Assembly: GCA_025934475.1 (NCBI GenBank) | Contig: JAICXZ010000029.1 | Location: 1-12,298 of the forward strand | Length of the DNA: 12,298 nt | Direction: 5' to 3' | Source: Mucilaginibacter sp. | GTDB taxonomy: Bacteria > Bacteroidota > Bacteroidia > Sphingobacteriales > Sphingobacteriaceae | In this document: positions 1 to 7,719 of the stretch, one piece after another | Numbering within the stretch: the first letter of the stretch is position 1 | Layout: the number at the start of each line of letters is the position of its first letter | The notes under the pieces: model-generated | What the model saw: only the letters and a program-made list of their open reading frames with translations | What the model was told of the DNA's origin: nothing | The model's database searches: none | Program-made: the position numbers and the translations under genes

Positions 1-221
1 ACTTCGCCGCGCATATCAACGTAGTCCTTCCAATCTGTTATACCCGGTACGTTTGCCGGTATTCTGATCTCGGTAAGGTCATTTAAGTTGTAAAGCCCAC
101 GGCTAATCTGTTTCTCGAAGAAGCGATCTGAGCGATATTGCATAAATGCATGCAAAGCAAGCGTTGCGCACAAGCTGAACAGGTGCAGGCAAAGGAAAAA
201 TATCGCTATACGTTTCTTCAT
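1..221 (-). CDS. YRSD-motif membrane-anchored protein, N-terminal part (truncated by window edge)
   Basis: An open frame begins at the ATG at 221-219 and runs off the left edge without a stop, giving 73 complete codons. The protein starts MKKRIAIFF, followed by a hydrophobic stretch to about residue 27 (one N-terminal membrane anchor or uncleaved signal), then YRSD at 29-32 and a DLTEIRIP segment at 48-55. It is clearly paralogous to the gene at 11512-12144: YRSD and the D-L-x-E-x-x-I-P segment sit at the same spacing with no gap, and a G-x-(V/I) follows after a three-residue offset. It starts 16 bp after the stop of CMD protein A, so it is probably a late gene of the same operon. The function is not recognised. 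By inference the bulk of the protein lies in the periplasm. The frame is certain; the full length is unknown. Confidence 0.78.
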   Translation of the reverse strand, partial: MKKRIAIFFLCLHLFSLCATLALHAFMQYRSDRFFEKQISRGLYNLNDLTEIRIPANVPGITDWKDYVDMRGE

Positions 222-237
222 TGTAGATTTTTTGGTG

Positions 238-786
238 CTAAGCGGGTTGATGCTTCCCGTAACCAACAAAGGCCATTCGTTCTCCCATTTCTTTATAAGC
301 TTCGTTGGCTTGCGGAGCCCAGGTCCCCAGTCCATCCACATAACGATTGTACATGCAGAATGCGGCGGCTATAAGTACCGTATCGTGAATTTCCTGATCG
401 GTGGCACCAAGCTCGCGGGCATACGCGACGTCTTCAGCTGTAACCTCTTTGCCATTACGCTGTACCTGGTGGGCAATGTGCAACAGCGCTCTCAACTTAT
501 CGGAAACATTGGTATTGGGCAGCCCTTTTTTTATTTCGTCGACTAGACTAAGATCACAATTAAGGTGTGCCGCCGCTGCTGCTGCATGCGAGGTATGGCA
601 GAAATGACAATTATTCCACCAGGACACCGATGCAGCGATAATTTCGCGCTCGCCGCTGGTGAGGGTCGATGGGCCGCGCAGTAAAGTTTCTGCCAATTCA
701 AGCAATGGTTTCGCGGTTTCAGGGCGATAGTTTAGCAGTCCGACTATACCCGGCAATTCTTCGTTAAGTAATTTAATATGAGCCAT
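238..786 (-). CDS. CMD/AhpD-like protein A (peroxidase-related family)
   Basis: This 182-residue protein belongs to the carboxymuconolactone decarboxylase/AhpD superfamily. The visible active-site pattern is E48, C60-x-x-C63 and H67, the same spacing as Glu118, Cys130, Cys133 and His137 of Mycobacterium tuberculosis AhpD. AhpD uses its two cysteines for thiol-disulfide exchange. A second conserved block, IHDTVLIAA then C144 and NRYVDG (about 133-152), is shared with its neighbours. It has no signal peptide, so it is probably cytoplasmic; AhpD-fold proteins form helical homo-oligomers. The ATG at 786 lies 2 bp after the stop of gene B, and the N-terminus MAHI aligns with the other four copies, which supports this start. 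It carries a run of alanines just after H67 that the other copies lack. The exact reaction is unknown: it could be peroxide-linked, a disulfide reductase, or an isomerase or decarboxylase. Confidence 0.9.
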   Translation of the reverse strand: MAHIKLLNEELPGIVGLLNYRPETAKPLLELAETLLRGPSTLTSGEREIIAASVSWWNNCHFCHTSHAAAAAAHLNCDLSLVDEIKKGLPNTNVSDKLRALLHIAHQVQRNGKEVTAEDVAYARELGATDQEIHDTVLIAAAFCMYNRYVDGLGTWAPQANEAYKEMGERMAFVGYGKHQPA

Positions 787-788
787 GA

Positions 789-1367
789 TCAGGATTTTTT
801 AAGTTCTTCTGTCAAAGTAAAATTGATTGATGAAGGTTTATAACCTTCGCGGGCGCGTTGTTCGCCCATCTTATCATAAAAAGCTTCGTTGTCGGGTTGC
901 CAGGTAGCAAGGCCATCAACGTATCGGTTATACATACAAAATGCGGCAGCGATCAAAACCGTATCGTGTATCTCGATGTCGGTTGCACCTTCACTGCGGG
1001 CAGTTTCAATGTCTTCAGACAATACATTTTTACCACCTGTTTGCACTTTGGCAGCGATCTTTAACAAAGCTCTCAGTTTATCACTGATAGGAGCTGTTTC
1101 CGGATCGGCCAAAACATGTTTAACCAATGAAAGATCGCTACCGAGCTGATGTTTGGCGATGGCGCTATGGGTAGCCGTGCAAAATTTGCATGTATTTAAA
1201 TTGGAGACATAAGACGCGATCAATTCGCGTTCTCCCGCAGTTAATGTTGGATGCGGATCATGGAGCAGCACCTGTGCCAGGTGGCACAATGGCGCCGCTG
1301 TTTCGGGCTGATATACGAATAGGCTACGGATACCCGGGTATTCTTCTGGTAAATCGATGTGTGGCAT
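789..1367 (-). CDS. CMD/AhpD-like protein B (peroxidase-related family)
   Basis: This 192-residue paralogue of gene A begins MPHIDL and has the same layout. The conserved P-G-I and PETAAP block lies near residues 11-26, the AhpD-type pattern E48, C60-x-x-C63, H67 follows, and then comes the IHDTVLIAA block with a further cysteine and NRYVDG. A 15-20 residue charged tail ending KKS extends past the common GY. It ends 2 bp before gene A, so the two are almost certainly translated from one message. Its start lies at the end of a 106-bp gap from gene C filled with inverted copies of a short repeat, which could affect translation or mRNA stability here. Family membership is secure from the motif. 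Substrate and reaction are not deducible; classical 4-carboxymuconolactone decarboxylase (PcaC) generally lacks the CxxC pair, so that role is less likely. Confidence 0.9.
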   Translation of the reverse strand: MPHIDLPEEYPGIRSLFVYQPETAAPLCHLAQVLLHDPHPTLTAGERELIASYVSNLNTCKFCTATHSAIAKHQLGSDLSLVKHVLADPETAPISDKLRALLKIAAKVQTGGKNVLSEDIETARSEGATDIEIHDTVLIAAAFCMYNRYVDGLATWQPDNEAFYDKMGEQRAREGYKPSSINFTLTEELKKS

Positions 1368-1371
1368 GGAT

Positions 1372-1470
1372 GAGTTGATTAAGTTGGATTAAGTTGAATA
1401 GGTTGATTAGGTTAGATTGAGTTGAATGGTTAAGCACTCACTTAATCAACTCAATCAACCTAAGCAACTC
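1372..1470. repeat. Degenerate 9-10 bp repeat array with orientation switch (hairpin-forming)
   Basis: On the plus strand six units follow each other, consensus RRGTTGATT: 1372-1380, 1381-1390, 1391-1399, 1400-1408, 1409-1418 and 1419-1427. After a partial unit and a short spacer (CACTCA, 1435-1440), three units follow in the opposite orientation (1444-1452, 1453-1461, 1462-1470). GAGTTGATTAAG at 1372-1383 is an exact inverted match to 1441-1452. GATTGAGTTGA at 1416-1426 also pairs with 1446-1456. The array fills the only sizeable gap in the downstream half of the operon, between genes C and B. In RNA it should form a stem-loop with alternative pairings, but it has no terminal T-tract on the minus strand. 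Function is unknown; mRNA processing, stability or translational coupling are possible. Confidence 0.8.
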
Positions 1471-1473
1471 ACT

Positions 1474-2022
1474 TTATTTGTAAACGCTTGACTGATATCC
1501 TTCTACCGCGCGCTGCGGCGCACGGTTGATATAAAATTGGCGATCGGCTGGTGCCCAGGTAGCAAGTCCATCTACGTAGCGATTGAACATGCAAAAAGCC
1601 GCTGCTATCAGTACAGTATCGTGTATCTCTACATCCGTGGCTCCATTTTCTCGCGCATTTTCTATTTGTTCTGATGTTACATTTTTGCCACCTTTTTGAA
1701 CACTTGCCGCGATGCTTAATAAAGCTTTCATTTTATCATCCAACTCGGCAGTTTGGAAATCCTGTTTGATGCGATCGATCTCATCGACATTGCATCCCAG
1801 GTAGTGCCCAGCCATAGCGCCATGCACATTCTGGCAAAAGAAGCAATCGTTTAAATAGGATACATAAGCGCCTATTAGTTCACGCTCGCCACGGCTCAAC
1901 GTATTGTTATCGTCGCGGAGCAGAATCTCTGCCAGGAAGTTCAACGGCGCTTCAGTTTCCGGTCGGTAAGCCATCAGGCCACGGATGCCCGGCAGATCAT
2001 TGTTCAATTCGATATGTGCCAT
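1474..2022 (-). CDS. CMD/AhpD-like protein C (peroxidase-related family)
   Basis: This 182-residue member of the CMD/AhpD family starts MAHIEL and keeps the full active-site pattern E48, C60-x-x-C63, H67. It also keeps the KGGK segment and the C-terminal IHDTVLIAA block with a cysteine and NRYVDG. It resembles protein E at the operon head in several places, for example the LPGIR segment, VQKGG and the FCMFNRY segment (both have F where A and B have Y). No export signal is visible, so it is probably cytoplasmic. The ATG lies 3 bp after the MFS transporter stop, which indicates co-transcription and probable translational coupling. The next gene downstream (B) is separated by the repeat array. 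A thiol-redox or peroxide-linked role is suggested by the CxxC-x3-H motif; the actual substrate is unknown. Confidence 0.9.
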   Translation of the reverse strand: MAHIELNNDLPGIRGLMAYRPETEAPLNFLAEILLRDDNNTLSRGERELIGAYVSYLNDCFFCQNVHGAMAGHYLGCNVDEIDRIKQDFQTAELDDKMKALLSIAASVQKGGKNVTSEQIENARENGATDVEIHDTVLIAAAFCMFNRYVDGLATWAPADRQFYINRAPQRAVEGYQSSVYK

Positions 2023-2025
2023 AAA

Positions 2026-3288
2026 TTAACTTTTAATAGCTTGTTTACCAACTTGTATATCTTTAATCACCAGCATAGCAATCAGCCCGATTACAAAAAC
2101 CAGCGAGAAAATAAAGAGCGCATTACTATAGCCACCAAGCGTGGTTTCCAATACACCGACACCTAAAACCGCGATTCCTGTAAATATCCTGCCTATGTTA
2201 AAACAGAACCCGGTAGCCGATGCGCGGATAGAAGTAGGAAAAAGCAGTGGAATATAGAGCGAAAGCACGCCCTGGCTAATCCCAAAAAATAAAGCCAAAA
2301 CAGCGATTTCTATATAAATCACGCCCGAAAAGGTGGCATTAGTCTTGAATAGGATGAACGACACTGCCGAACAAACCACGAATGACAAGATCAGCGATCG
2401 CCGCAGCCCGAGCAGGTTTACAACCCAGCCGGAAATAAAACCGCCCGTTAAACCGCCCATGCCCATAAACATCATGCTTATTCCGCGTTCTTTGTTGGCG
2501 TCGGTAGTCAGCAGGCTCTGGATCCAGGTGGGCAACCATAAAAAGATGGCCCAAAGACCAATTAGCATAGTGCCAAACACTACAGAGCCAATAAACAGCG
2601 TTTTGAGATTCGAGCTGTGGAACAGGCCGATATCGCGGCTGCTATCGTTTATATGCTCTTCATGGTCTTTCAGCCATAAACCGGATTCGTTGATCATCCA
2701 ATAACCAACTGTGGCAACTACCATAGGGATAATACCGACCATAAAGCCCTGCCGCCAGGAACTAACGATGTAATTGATTGCTCCGGCGGAAAAAATGCCC
2801 ACCGGGATAGAGATTGATAAGATACCTGTATATACAGCCCGTGTTTTTTCCGGCCATACTTCGGATATCAGCGTGAATGAAACGACGAGTAAACCGCCTG
2901 TACCCACCCCGCTCAAGAAACGAAATAAGACAATCTGCCACCATAAACTACTTGAACTAATCAAGAATGTAAACAATCCAAAACAGGCAATTGATAACAA
3001 AAGCGAGATCTTTCGACCAGCCTTGTCGCCAATCACTCCCCAAAGGAAGCCGCCTGCCGCCCAGCCAAAAATGAAGACGGAGTTGATATAAGCGCTCATG
3101 GTATCGAGCTGGCTTGCGGTTTGACTGCCCTGCAATTCTTTAACCACTACCGGCAGGTATACCGACATAAGTGTTGATACCACTCCGGCAAACATATTTC
3201 CGATAAAACAAATGATGAACAGCATAGCCAACCTGGTGGCTGATGTTGTTTTTTTGATAACGACGTCTTCGATCAAAATTGTTTCCAT
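2026..3288 (-). CDS. Major facilitator superfamily transporter, metabolite:H+ symporter type
   Basis: This 420-residue polytopic inner-membrane protein has about 12 hydrophobic segments. The loop between helices 2 and 3 carries the MFS signature GVIGDKAGRK (84-93). Helix 4 has R123 followed by LSGVGTGG, and helix 5 is preceded by SEVWPEKTR (142-150). These features match the acid/metabolite:H+ symporter branches of the MFS, which include aromatic acid, sialic acid and niacin carriers. The central cytoplasmic loop (about 203-226) is hydrophilic, as usual. The gene sits between CMD proteins D (4 bp upstream) and C (3 bp downstream), so it is likely to move a substrate or product of the same pathway across the inner membrane. 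Uptake of a compound first imported by the SusCD pair is the simplest reading, but export cannot be excluded. The substrate cannot be told from sequence. Confidence 0.9.
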   Translation of the reverse strand: METILIEDVVIKKTTSATRLAMLFIICFIGNMFAGVVSTLMSVYLPVVVKELQGSQTASQLDTMSAYINSVFIFGWAAGGFLWGVIGDKAGRKISLLLSIACFGLFTFLISSSSLWWQIVLFRFLSGVGTGGLLVVSFTLISEVWPEKTRAVYTGILSISIPVGIFSAGAINYIVSSWRQGFMVGIIPMVVATVGYWMINESGLWLKDHEEHINDSSRDIGLFHSSNLKTLFIGSVVFGTMLIGLWAIFLWLPTWIQSLLTTDANKERGISMMFMGMGGLTGGFISGWVVNLLGLRRSLILSFVVCSAVSFILFKTNATFSGVIYIEIAVLALFFGISQGVLSLYIPLLFPTSIRASATGFCFNIGRIFTGIAVLGVGVLETTLGGYSNALFIFSLVFVIGLIAMLVIKDIQVGKQAIKS

Positions 3289-3292
3289 ATTC

Positions 3293-3853
3293 TTACTTTT
3301 TCAGATGATCATATCCTTGTGGCAAACGCATGTATCCGTGGGCAACCAACCGGTCGGCAAGTGTATCGAAATAAGCCTCGTTATCAGGCATAGCGGTGGC
3401 CATACCATCCACGTAACGGTTGTACAGGCTGAATAAAGCCGCTATCAGTACCGTGTCGTGCAATTCGGCATCTGTCGCTCCTGCGGACCTGGCCCTCGTC
3501 ACCATTTCGGAGGTCACCAGCTTGCCGCTTTTGCCGGTAGCCGCAGCTATGGTAAGCAGCGCTTTCATCTTCTCGCTAACCGGCGCCGACTCGATATCCT
3601 CCTTCATTTTTTGTGAGGTTGCTTTTTCTCCTAAAAGCAAATCAGCAGTGGCGGTATGAGCTGTGGTACAAAAACGGCATTGATTACCATGGGAGACAAT
3701 AGTAGCGATCAGTTCCCGCTCGGCTTCGGTCAGCGTTGACTCGCCCCGCATCAGTATTTGTGTCAGTTCGCGGATGGGTTGACCTGTGTCTTTCCGGTAT
3801 TCCAGCAAGCCGGTTATGCCCGGCAGGTGCGTTTCTAATTCGATATGTGGCAT
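3293..3853 (-). CDS. CMD/AhpD-like protein D, divergent copy
   Basis: This 186-residue CMD/AhpD-family protein starts MPHIEL. The AhpD-like pattern is intact: E47, C59-x-x-C62 and H66. It is the most divergent of the five copies. The cysteine found in the C-terminal block of A, B, C and E (AAAFC) is replaced by serine (AALFS), PETA near the N-terminus is KDTG, and the KGGK segment reads KSGK. NRYVDG is retained. It sits between the MetE-like gene (15 bp upstream) and the MFS gene (4 bp downstream), away from the C-B-A cluster, which fits an older or functionally specialised duplicate. It is predicted to be cytoplasmic. Reaction unknown. The ATG at 3853 is supported by alignment with the M(A/P)HI start of all copies. 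Confidence 0.9.
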   Translation of the reverse strand: MPHIELETHLPGITGLLEYRKDTGQPIRELTQILMRGESTLTEAERELIATIVSHGNQCRFCTTAHTATADLLLGEKATSQKMKEDIESAPVSEKMKALLTIAAATGKSGKLVTSEMVTRARSAGATDAELHDTVLIAALFSLYNRYVDGMATAMPDNEAYFDTLADRLVAHGYMRLPQGYDHLKK

Positions 3854-3868
3854 GATTTACAATGTTTA

Positions 3869-4924
3869 TCAATTGAACAGTTTTTCCTCTGCGAGCTTTG
3901 TGCCTTCAACCCTTGCTTTGATCTTGGCAAATGCCGTATCGCGTTTAGTGGATACGTCATCACAGAATGGAGAAAACCCGCAGTCGTCTGTAGTGCCTAA
4001 TTGTGATAGCGGAATGTACTCAGCGGCTTCTAGCACCCTGTCCCGTACCGTTTCCTTAGTTTCGATCACAGGATCGAGCACATCAATCACACCCACAAAA
4101 GCAGTTTGATCAGGCTTAAGATATTGTTTGATCACTTTCAAAACCCGCACCCTGTCAGACTCGCTCGCCAATTGCAGGTAAAAACTGCCTACATGCAAGT
4201 TAAATAATTGGGGGAGGAAATCGGCATAATCGATATCTGCGCTGTGGGTCGAATCATGGTCGCCGCCGGGGCAAACGTGTACGCCCAGCTTTTGCTTTTC
4301 TTTGGTGCTGAAACGATCAAAAACCTGGTTATTCAGGTCGATAAAATGTTTCAATACACCACCTGACGGATCAAGCTTAAGCGATAAGCGGCCTTCGGTA
4401 AAATCCATCTGAACTTTATAAGCGCCGCGCTCCAGGCATTGGCGAATATCTTTTTCGCATTCATTAAGCAGATCGTCGATAAATTCCGCTTGGCTATAGC
4501 CCGGTATACCATCTGGCGGATAGATCAAACTCAGCGCTGATGCCGATATGATGGCCTGCTTCACGGGTAGATTGGTTTTCTTTTTGGCAGCATCAAGGTA
4601 TTTAACTGCATAGTTGCCGTAACGGAACGGACCGCTGGTGAGCAATGGTAGCTGGCGGGTATGACCGTCCTCGAAATTGATCGTCATGCCATTGGGTGCC
4701 AGGTTGGTCAATCCCTCCAGCGGGTAGGTGGCAAAGCTCGACTTCGTTTGCTCACCATCAGTTATTACCGGCGAACCCGTCGCCTTAAGCCGGCTCAGTG
4801 TGTCGTCGATTGCTTGCTCATAGAGTGTACCAATGTTTTCATTTCCGGTTTTCCCGGTAATGGCATCGATCAATGCATCCGGCCTTGGGATGCTGCCGAT
4901 GGGTTCTGTAGGTATGGTTTTCAT
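3869..4924 (-). CDS. MetE-like (cobalamin-independent methionine synthase C-terminal family) protein
   Basis: This 351-residue protein corresponds to the catalytic C-terminal barrel of cobalamin-independent methionine synthase, without the N-terminal half found in full MetE (about 750 residues). It starts with the family's PIGSIPRP (8-15). Candidate zinc ligands are H216-x-C218 (VHVCPGGD) and C315 (TTDDCGF). The strand that normally supplies the Glu ligand reads FYLQLASES, so by eye that position is Q251, with E255 nearby. Family members move methyl or alkyl groups to thiols such as homocysteine or coenzyme M; other single-domain members act in catabolism. It is 12 bp after the esterase and 15 bp before CMD protein D. 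That location suggests a pathway role rather than housekeeping methionine synthesis (inference), for example taking a methyl group from an imported compound. Family assignment is good; the substrate is unknown. Confidence 0.85.
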   Translation of the reverse strand: MKTIPTEPIGSIPRPDALIDAITGKTGNENIGTLYEQAIDDTLSRLKATGSPVITDGEQTKSSFATYPLEGLTNLAPNGMTINFEDGHTRQLPLLTSGPFRYGNYAVKYLDAAKKKTNLPVKQAIISASALSLIYPPDGIPGYSQAEFIDDLLNECEKDIRQCLERGAYKVQMDFTEGRLSLKLDPSGGVLKHFIDLNNQVFDRFSTKEKQKLGVHVCPGGDHDSTHSADIDYADFLPQLFNLHVGSFYLQLASESDRVRVLKVIKQYLKPDQTAFVGVIDVLDPVIETKETVRDRVLEAAEYIPLSQLGTTDDCGFSPFCDDVSTKRDTAFAKIKARVEGTKLAEEKLFN

Positions 4925-4936
4925 CGTATGTATTCT

Positions 4937-6391
4937 TTAATTCTTAATCCCTAACTCGTTATACTTTTGTTCAAGGAAGCGGTAACCGGCCGATCTGTAT
5001 TCTGGCGTTGACACCGTAAAGTGGTCGCCAGGGTAATACTCAAATACAAAACCGGCATCCACCTTTTTCATTTCGCCATCCAGCAACCGTACCGCATAGT
5101 TCAGCAAAAAGTTATCCTGGTTGCCGACGGATACACGTATTTTTCCCTGCAGATCGGGCTTTATTTGCTGCCAGTTGGCTCTGAGATAAAAGGAAATATC
5201 GTAGTTCTTCCAGTGCTCTAATGTTACCGGATCGATCTCCCCGGTCGCGTCGTTCCACAAACTGCGGGGACTGCCATCAGGGTTCCGGGTGCTGAATACG
5301 AAGTTGAACGAATGCATTTGCTCGCCGCGATAGATGACATGTTCCATCGAGCACATGGTTTTCGAGCTGATCCACGGGTAGCTGCCGGCAACCGTGCCCA
5401 CCATGTGCATTGTGCTGTCTTTTGCATAGTACATGTTCTTCTCGCTGTACAGGTCGATCTGCTGGAAACTCCGGAAGTCGACAGGGTCCGGCGAACTTGA
5501 CCAGCACGCGTTGAACACTTTCGGATAATGGGTTTGCAGCCACAGCACGGTCCAACCACCGCTGCTATGCCCGGTAAGCAATCGGGCAGCATTGGTGCGG
5601 TAGTTTTTTTCGACCAGCGGTATCAGCTCTTTGGTGAGCGCGTCACCCCACGGGCCGTTGTTTTCGCTGTTGGCATAAACGCAGTGCCCGCCCGGGCAAT
5701 TCCCGTCCAGGAAGACACGGATACACTCTGTAGTGTCTATAGGGTCGGACGTAATCTTGCGACCCGAGTACCGATGATAGTCGCCGCCATAACCCGATAT
5801 CCAGTACAGCACCGGGAATTTACGGTTAGGCTGATTGTAATAATCCTTAGGCAATATTACCGCCGCATTTACTGATGTTGTTCGCTTATAAAAGGCGCTC
5901 AGCAATGCCGATGGTGCCCGAAGTTCCTTTACAAATTGAGTCTCCGTAAAAGCAGGCTCTTTGATCACTTCGCTGCAGACGATGTCGAAGGACTTCGCCC
6001 GGTCTTTGGTGATGCTAACAACAACGGCCTTATTATAGATATTACCCGGACTGTCGCCAATTGCCCTACCGCCTTTATTCCTGTCCCAAACCACCTGAGC
6101 GTAATAAGTTCCTCTTTCAATATCAGATAAAACAACCGGGTAACAGGCCGCGGCATCGTCAAATATCACTCTCTGACCTGGCTTTACATTTTTTACATCG
6201 ATAGCGAAGCAGGGGAAGCTAAACACGCCCGGCATATCGTCTTTAGGTGATTTGGACTCTTTTGAAAGGTATAAAAGCACCTTTCCCGAAAAGCTGTCGC
6301 CTGATGCGAAGCCTGTAGAAAACGTTTGGCCCTGCGTGTGCAGGTAGCCAAACGTTGCGATAAACAATATAACTCTGGTACTCAATCTCAT
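4937..6391 (-). CDS. Secreted alpha/beta-hydrolase esterase (esterase D/enterochelin-esterase-like)
   Basis: This 484-residue exported hydrolase has an N-terminal signal sequence (hydrophobic RVILFIATFGYL, probable cleavage near TQG/Q). A beta-rich domain of about 120 residues follows, then a putative-esterase alpha/beta-hydrolase domain. Residues numbered from the ATG at 6391: nucleophile S276 in GHSSG, probable acid D426 in VGNQDN, probable base H457 in PGDHF, with the oxyanion region near YWISGYGG. A TTG nine bases upstream (6400) would add MKK and give 487 residues; I prefer the ATG, but both are compatible with a signal peptide. It is 3-12 bp downstream of susD and 12 bp upstream of the MetE-like gene. 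It is the only visible extracytoplasmic enzyme of the operon, so it probably de-esterifies the compound captured by SusCD in the periplasm or at the surface. The substrate is not known. Confidence 0.88.
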   Translation of the reverse strand: MRLSTRVILFIATFGYLHTQGQTFSTGFASGDSFSGKVLLYLSKESKSPKDDMPGVFSFPCFAIDVKNVKPGQRVIFDDAAACYPVVLSDIERGTYYAQVVWDRNKGGRAIGDSPGNIYNKAVVVSITKDRAKSFDIVCSEVIKEPAFTETQFVKELRAPSALLSAFYKRTTSVNAAVILPKDYYNQPNRKFPVLYWISGYGGDYHRYSGRKITSDPIDTTECIRVFLDGNCPGGHCVYANSENNGPWGDALTKELIPLVEKNYRTNAARLLTGHSSGGWTVLWLQTHYPKVFNACWSSSPDPVDFRSFQQIDLYSEKNMYYAKDSTMHMVGTVAGSYPWISSKTMCSMEHVIYRGEQMHSFNFVFSTRNPDGSPRSLWNDATGEIDPVTLEHWKNYDISFYLRANWQQIKPDLQGKIRVSVGNQDNFLLNYAVRLLDGEMKKVDAGFVFEYYPGDHFTVSTPEYRSAGYRFLEQKYNELGIKN

Positions 6392-6403
6392 TTTCTTCAA
6401 TAT

Positions 6404-7708
6404 TTATTCAGTTACCGGCAATGGGAACTCTGTCCAAACCTGGTCACCTGCTCTGTCAATTGGTAAAGTATTCAGCAAATTATACCTGCGCAGATCCACC
6501 CAGCGATGCCCCTCGAAGAATAGCGAATATCTTCTCTGGTTAAGCATTTCGGTGATGAGTGCATCGTGGCTCACAGCACCCGCATAATTGGCAAGTCCGT
6601 GGCCATTGCGGATCACGTTGAGCGCTTTAACACCTTCGGCAAGGTTACCAAGCTGGATATTAGCTTCAGCATAGATAAGTATAAGCTCTTCGTTCCTGAT
6701 AATGTCCATCGACGCTGTACTGGACGTATAAAGCCATACGTCATAATCACTGCTGAGCCCACTCAATGACGCCGGCGTAATACGCTGTGATACTTTGCTG
6801 ATCCTGTCGTCTCCTGCCGCAATATCTGCAACATAGGATGGATGCGCTACCCTTACTTCCCCGGTCTTGTTCTGAGGTATAAATACCGGATTGAGTTGAT
6901 CACCGGAACCTGTGCCAAATTCATGGAATACCCCGGTATTGAATTTGCCGGTCAGGCTAAAAAATGAAGCATTAAGGTCGTTAAGCGCTGTTTGCCATTG
7001 TGATTGATAGATGCTCACCCTTGCTGCCAGTGCCCGGTTAAACTGTGTTAATCCCGGAGCGTCGCTGAACCCGGTAAACCCGGCCAGTTGGAAAGATACC
7101 TGGGCGCCGCTCAGATCGGTCTTTGCCGAATCAAGCAGCGAGCTGATTGCTGCCAGTCCATCGTTGTAGCTTACAAATGGCCCAAGATTTAACGGATTGG
7201 CTACGTTGACCCGGACGCCGTTATTATAGGTTAAATTAAGGTTCATTAAAAGCTGGTAGGCCTTGATGGTGCGGGCAAAACCGGTATATCCTTCCTTTTG
7301 AGCAGCGGATATAAGCGAGGAATTAGTAGCGGCCTGTATCAGTATATTACAGTTTTTCACTACAGCGTAGCGCGCCGCCCATGGCAGGGTGATATAAAAG
7401 TTGCTGCCGTTGAGTGTTGATCCATTAGCACCAAGCAGGTCGATAACATAGCGCGGTTCGGAATTAGAGAAACGGTAAGTTTCGCGTCCAATTATACTCA
7501 CATCGTCCAGGTAAAAACTAAGTGCATTACGCATACCCGATTCCGTGCCGCTCACCAGGTTATTCAGTTGTGCCTCGGTAGCGTTTTTGGTCAGATCTTC
7601 TATTGTTTCGCCATTAAGGTCTCCGTAATCCTTTTTACACCCGGCAAATAGCAGGAGCGACACGGAGAAGATGGTTATATATGTTTTGATATTTCGTTTC
7701 ATGATCAT
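6404..7708 (-). CDS. SusD/RagB-family outer-membrane substrate-binding lipoprotein
   Basis: This 434-residue lipoprotein has a signal peptide ending in the lipobox LLFAGC followed by KK, so the mature protein starts at that cysteine and is lipid-anchored. Helix-rich TPR-like segments follow, for example PWAARYAVVKNCNILI and the FARTIKAYQLL region. The C-terminal RagB/SusD signature is clear: NEELILIYAEANIQLGN and then NQRRYSLFFEGHRWVDLRR. Such proteins form a lid on the SusC transporter and bind the ligand at the cell surface. At 434 residues it is at the short end for the family (often 450-600), which may reflect a small ligand. It starts 11 bp after susC. ATG codons at 7708 and 7702 are both possible; the second gives the usual MKRN lipoprotein start. 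The ligand cannot be deduced. Confidence 0.93.
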   Translation of the reverse strand: MIMKRNIKTYITIFSVSLLLFAGCKKDYGDLNGETIEDLTKNATEAQLNNLVSGTESGMRNALSFYLDDVSIIGRETYRFSNSEPRYVIDLLGANGSTLNGSNFYITLPWAARYAVVKNCNILIQAATNSSLISAAQKEGYTGFARTIKAYQLLMNLNLTYNNGVRVNVANPLNLGPFVSYNDGLAAISSLLDSAKTDLSGAQVSFQLAGFTGFSDAPGLTQFNRALAARVSIYQSQWQTALNDLNASFFSLTGKFNTGVFHEFGTGSGDQLNPVFIPQNKTGEVRVAHPSYVADIAAGDDRISKVSQRITPASLSGLSSDYDVWLYTSSTASMDIIRNEELILIYAEANIQLGNLAEGVKALNVIRNGHGLANYAGAVSHDALITEMLNQRRYSLFFEGHRWVDLRRYNLLNTLPIDRAGDQVWTEFPLPVTE

Positions 7709-7719
7709 CGTTTTAAGGA

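Noticed and set aside
1372..1470. CRISPR array
   Set aside because: Units are only 9-10 bp, degenerate, contiguous without unique spacers, and switch orientation.
238..2022. Annotation of the CMD genes as pcaC of the protocatechuate branch
   Set aside because: The CxxC-x3-H pattern points to the AhpD-like side of the superfamily, and no other beta-ketoadipate pathway gene is in the window.
2333..2704. 123-codon plus-strand open frame inside the MFS gene
   Set aside because: It lies wholly antisense to a clear 12-helix transporter, has no recognisable domain, and is proline- and serine-rich in the way typical of reverse-frame readings.
5224..5592. 122-codon frame overlapping the esterase in another frame
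   Set aside because: Its composition is rich in Cys, Arg and Thr and it overlaps the catalytic GHSSG region of the real gene; it is a shadow frame.
4937..6391. Assignment of the esterase as a siderophore (enterochelin) esterase
   Set aside because: The fold family fits, but it has an export signal and the operon has no other iron-uptake mark; substrate left open.
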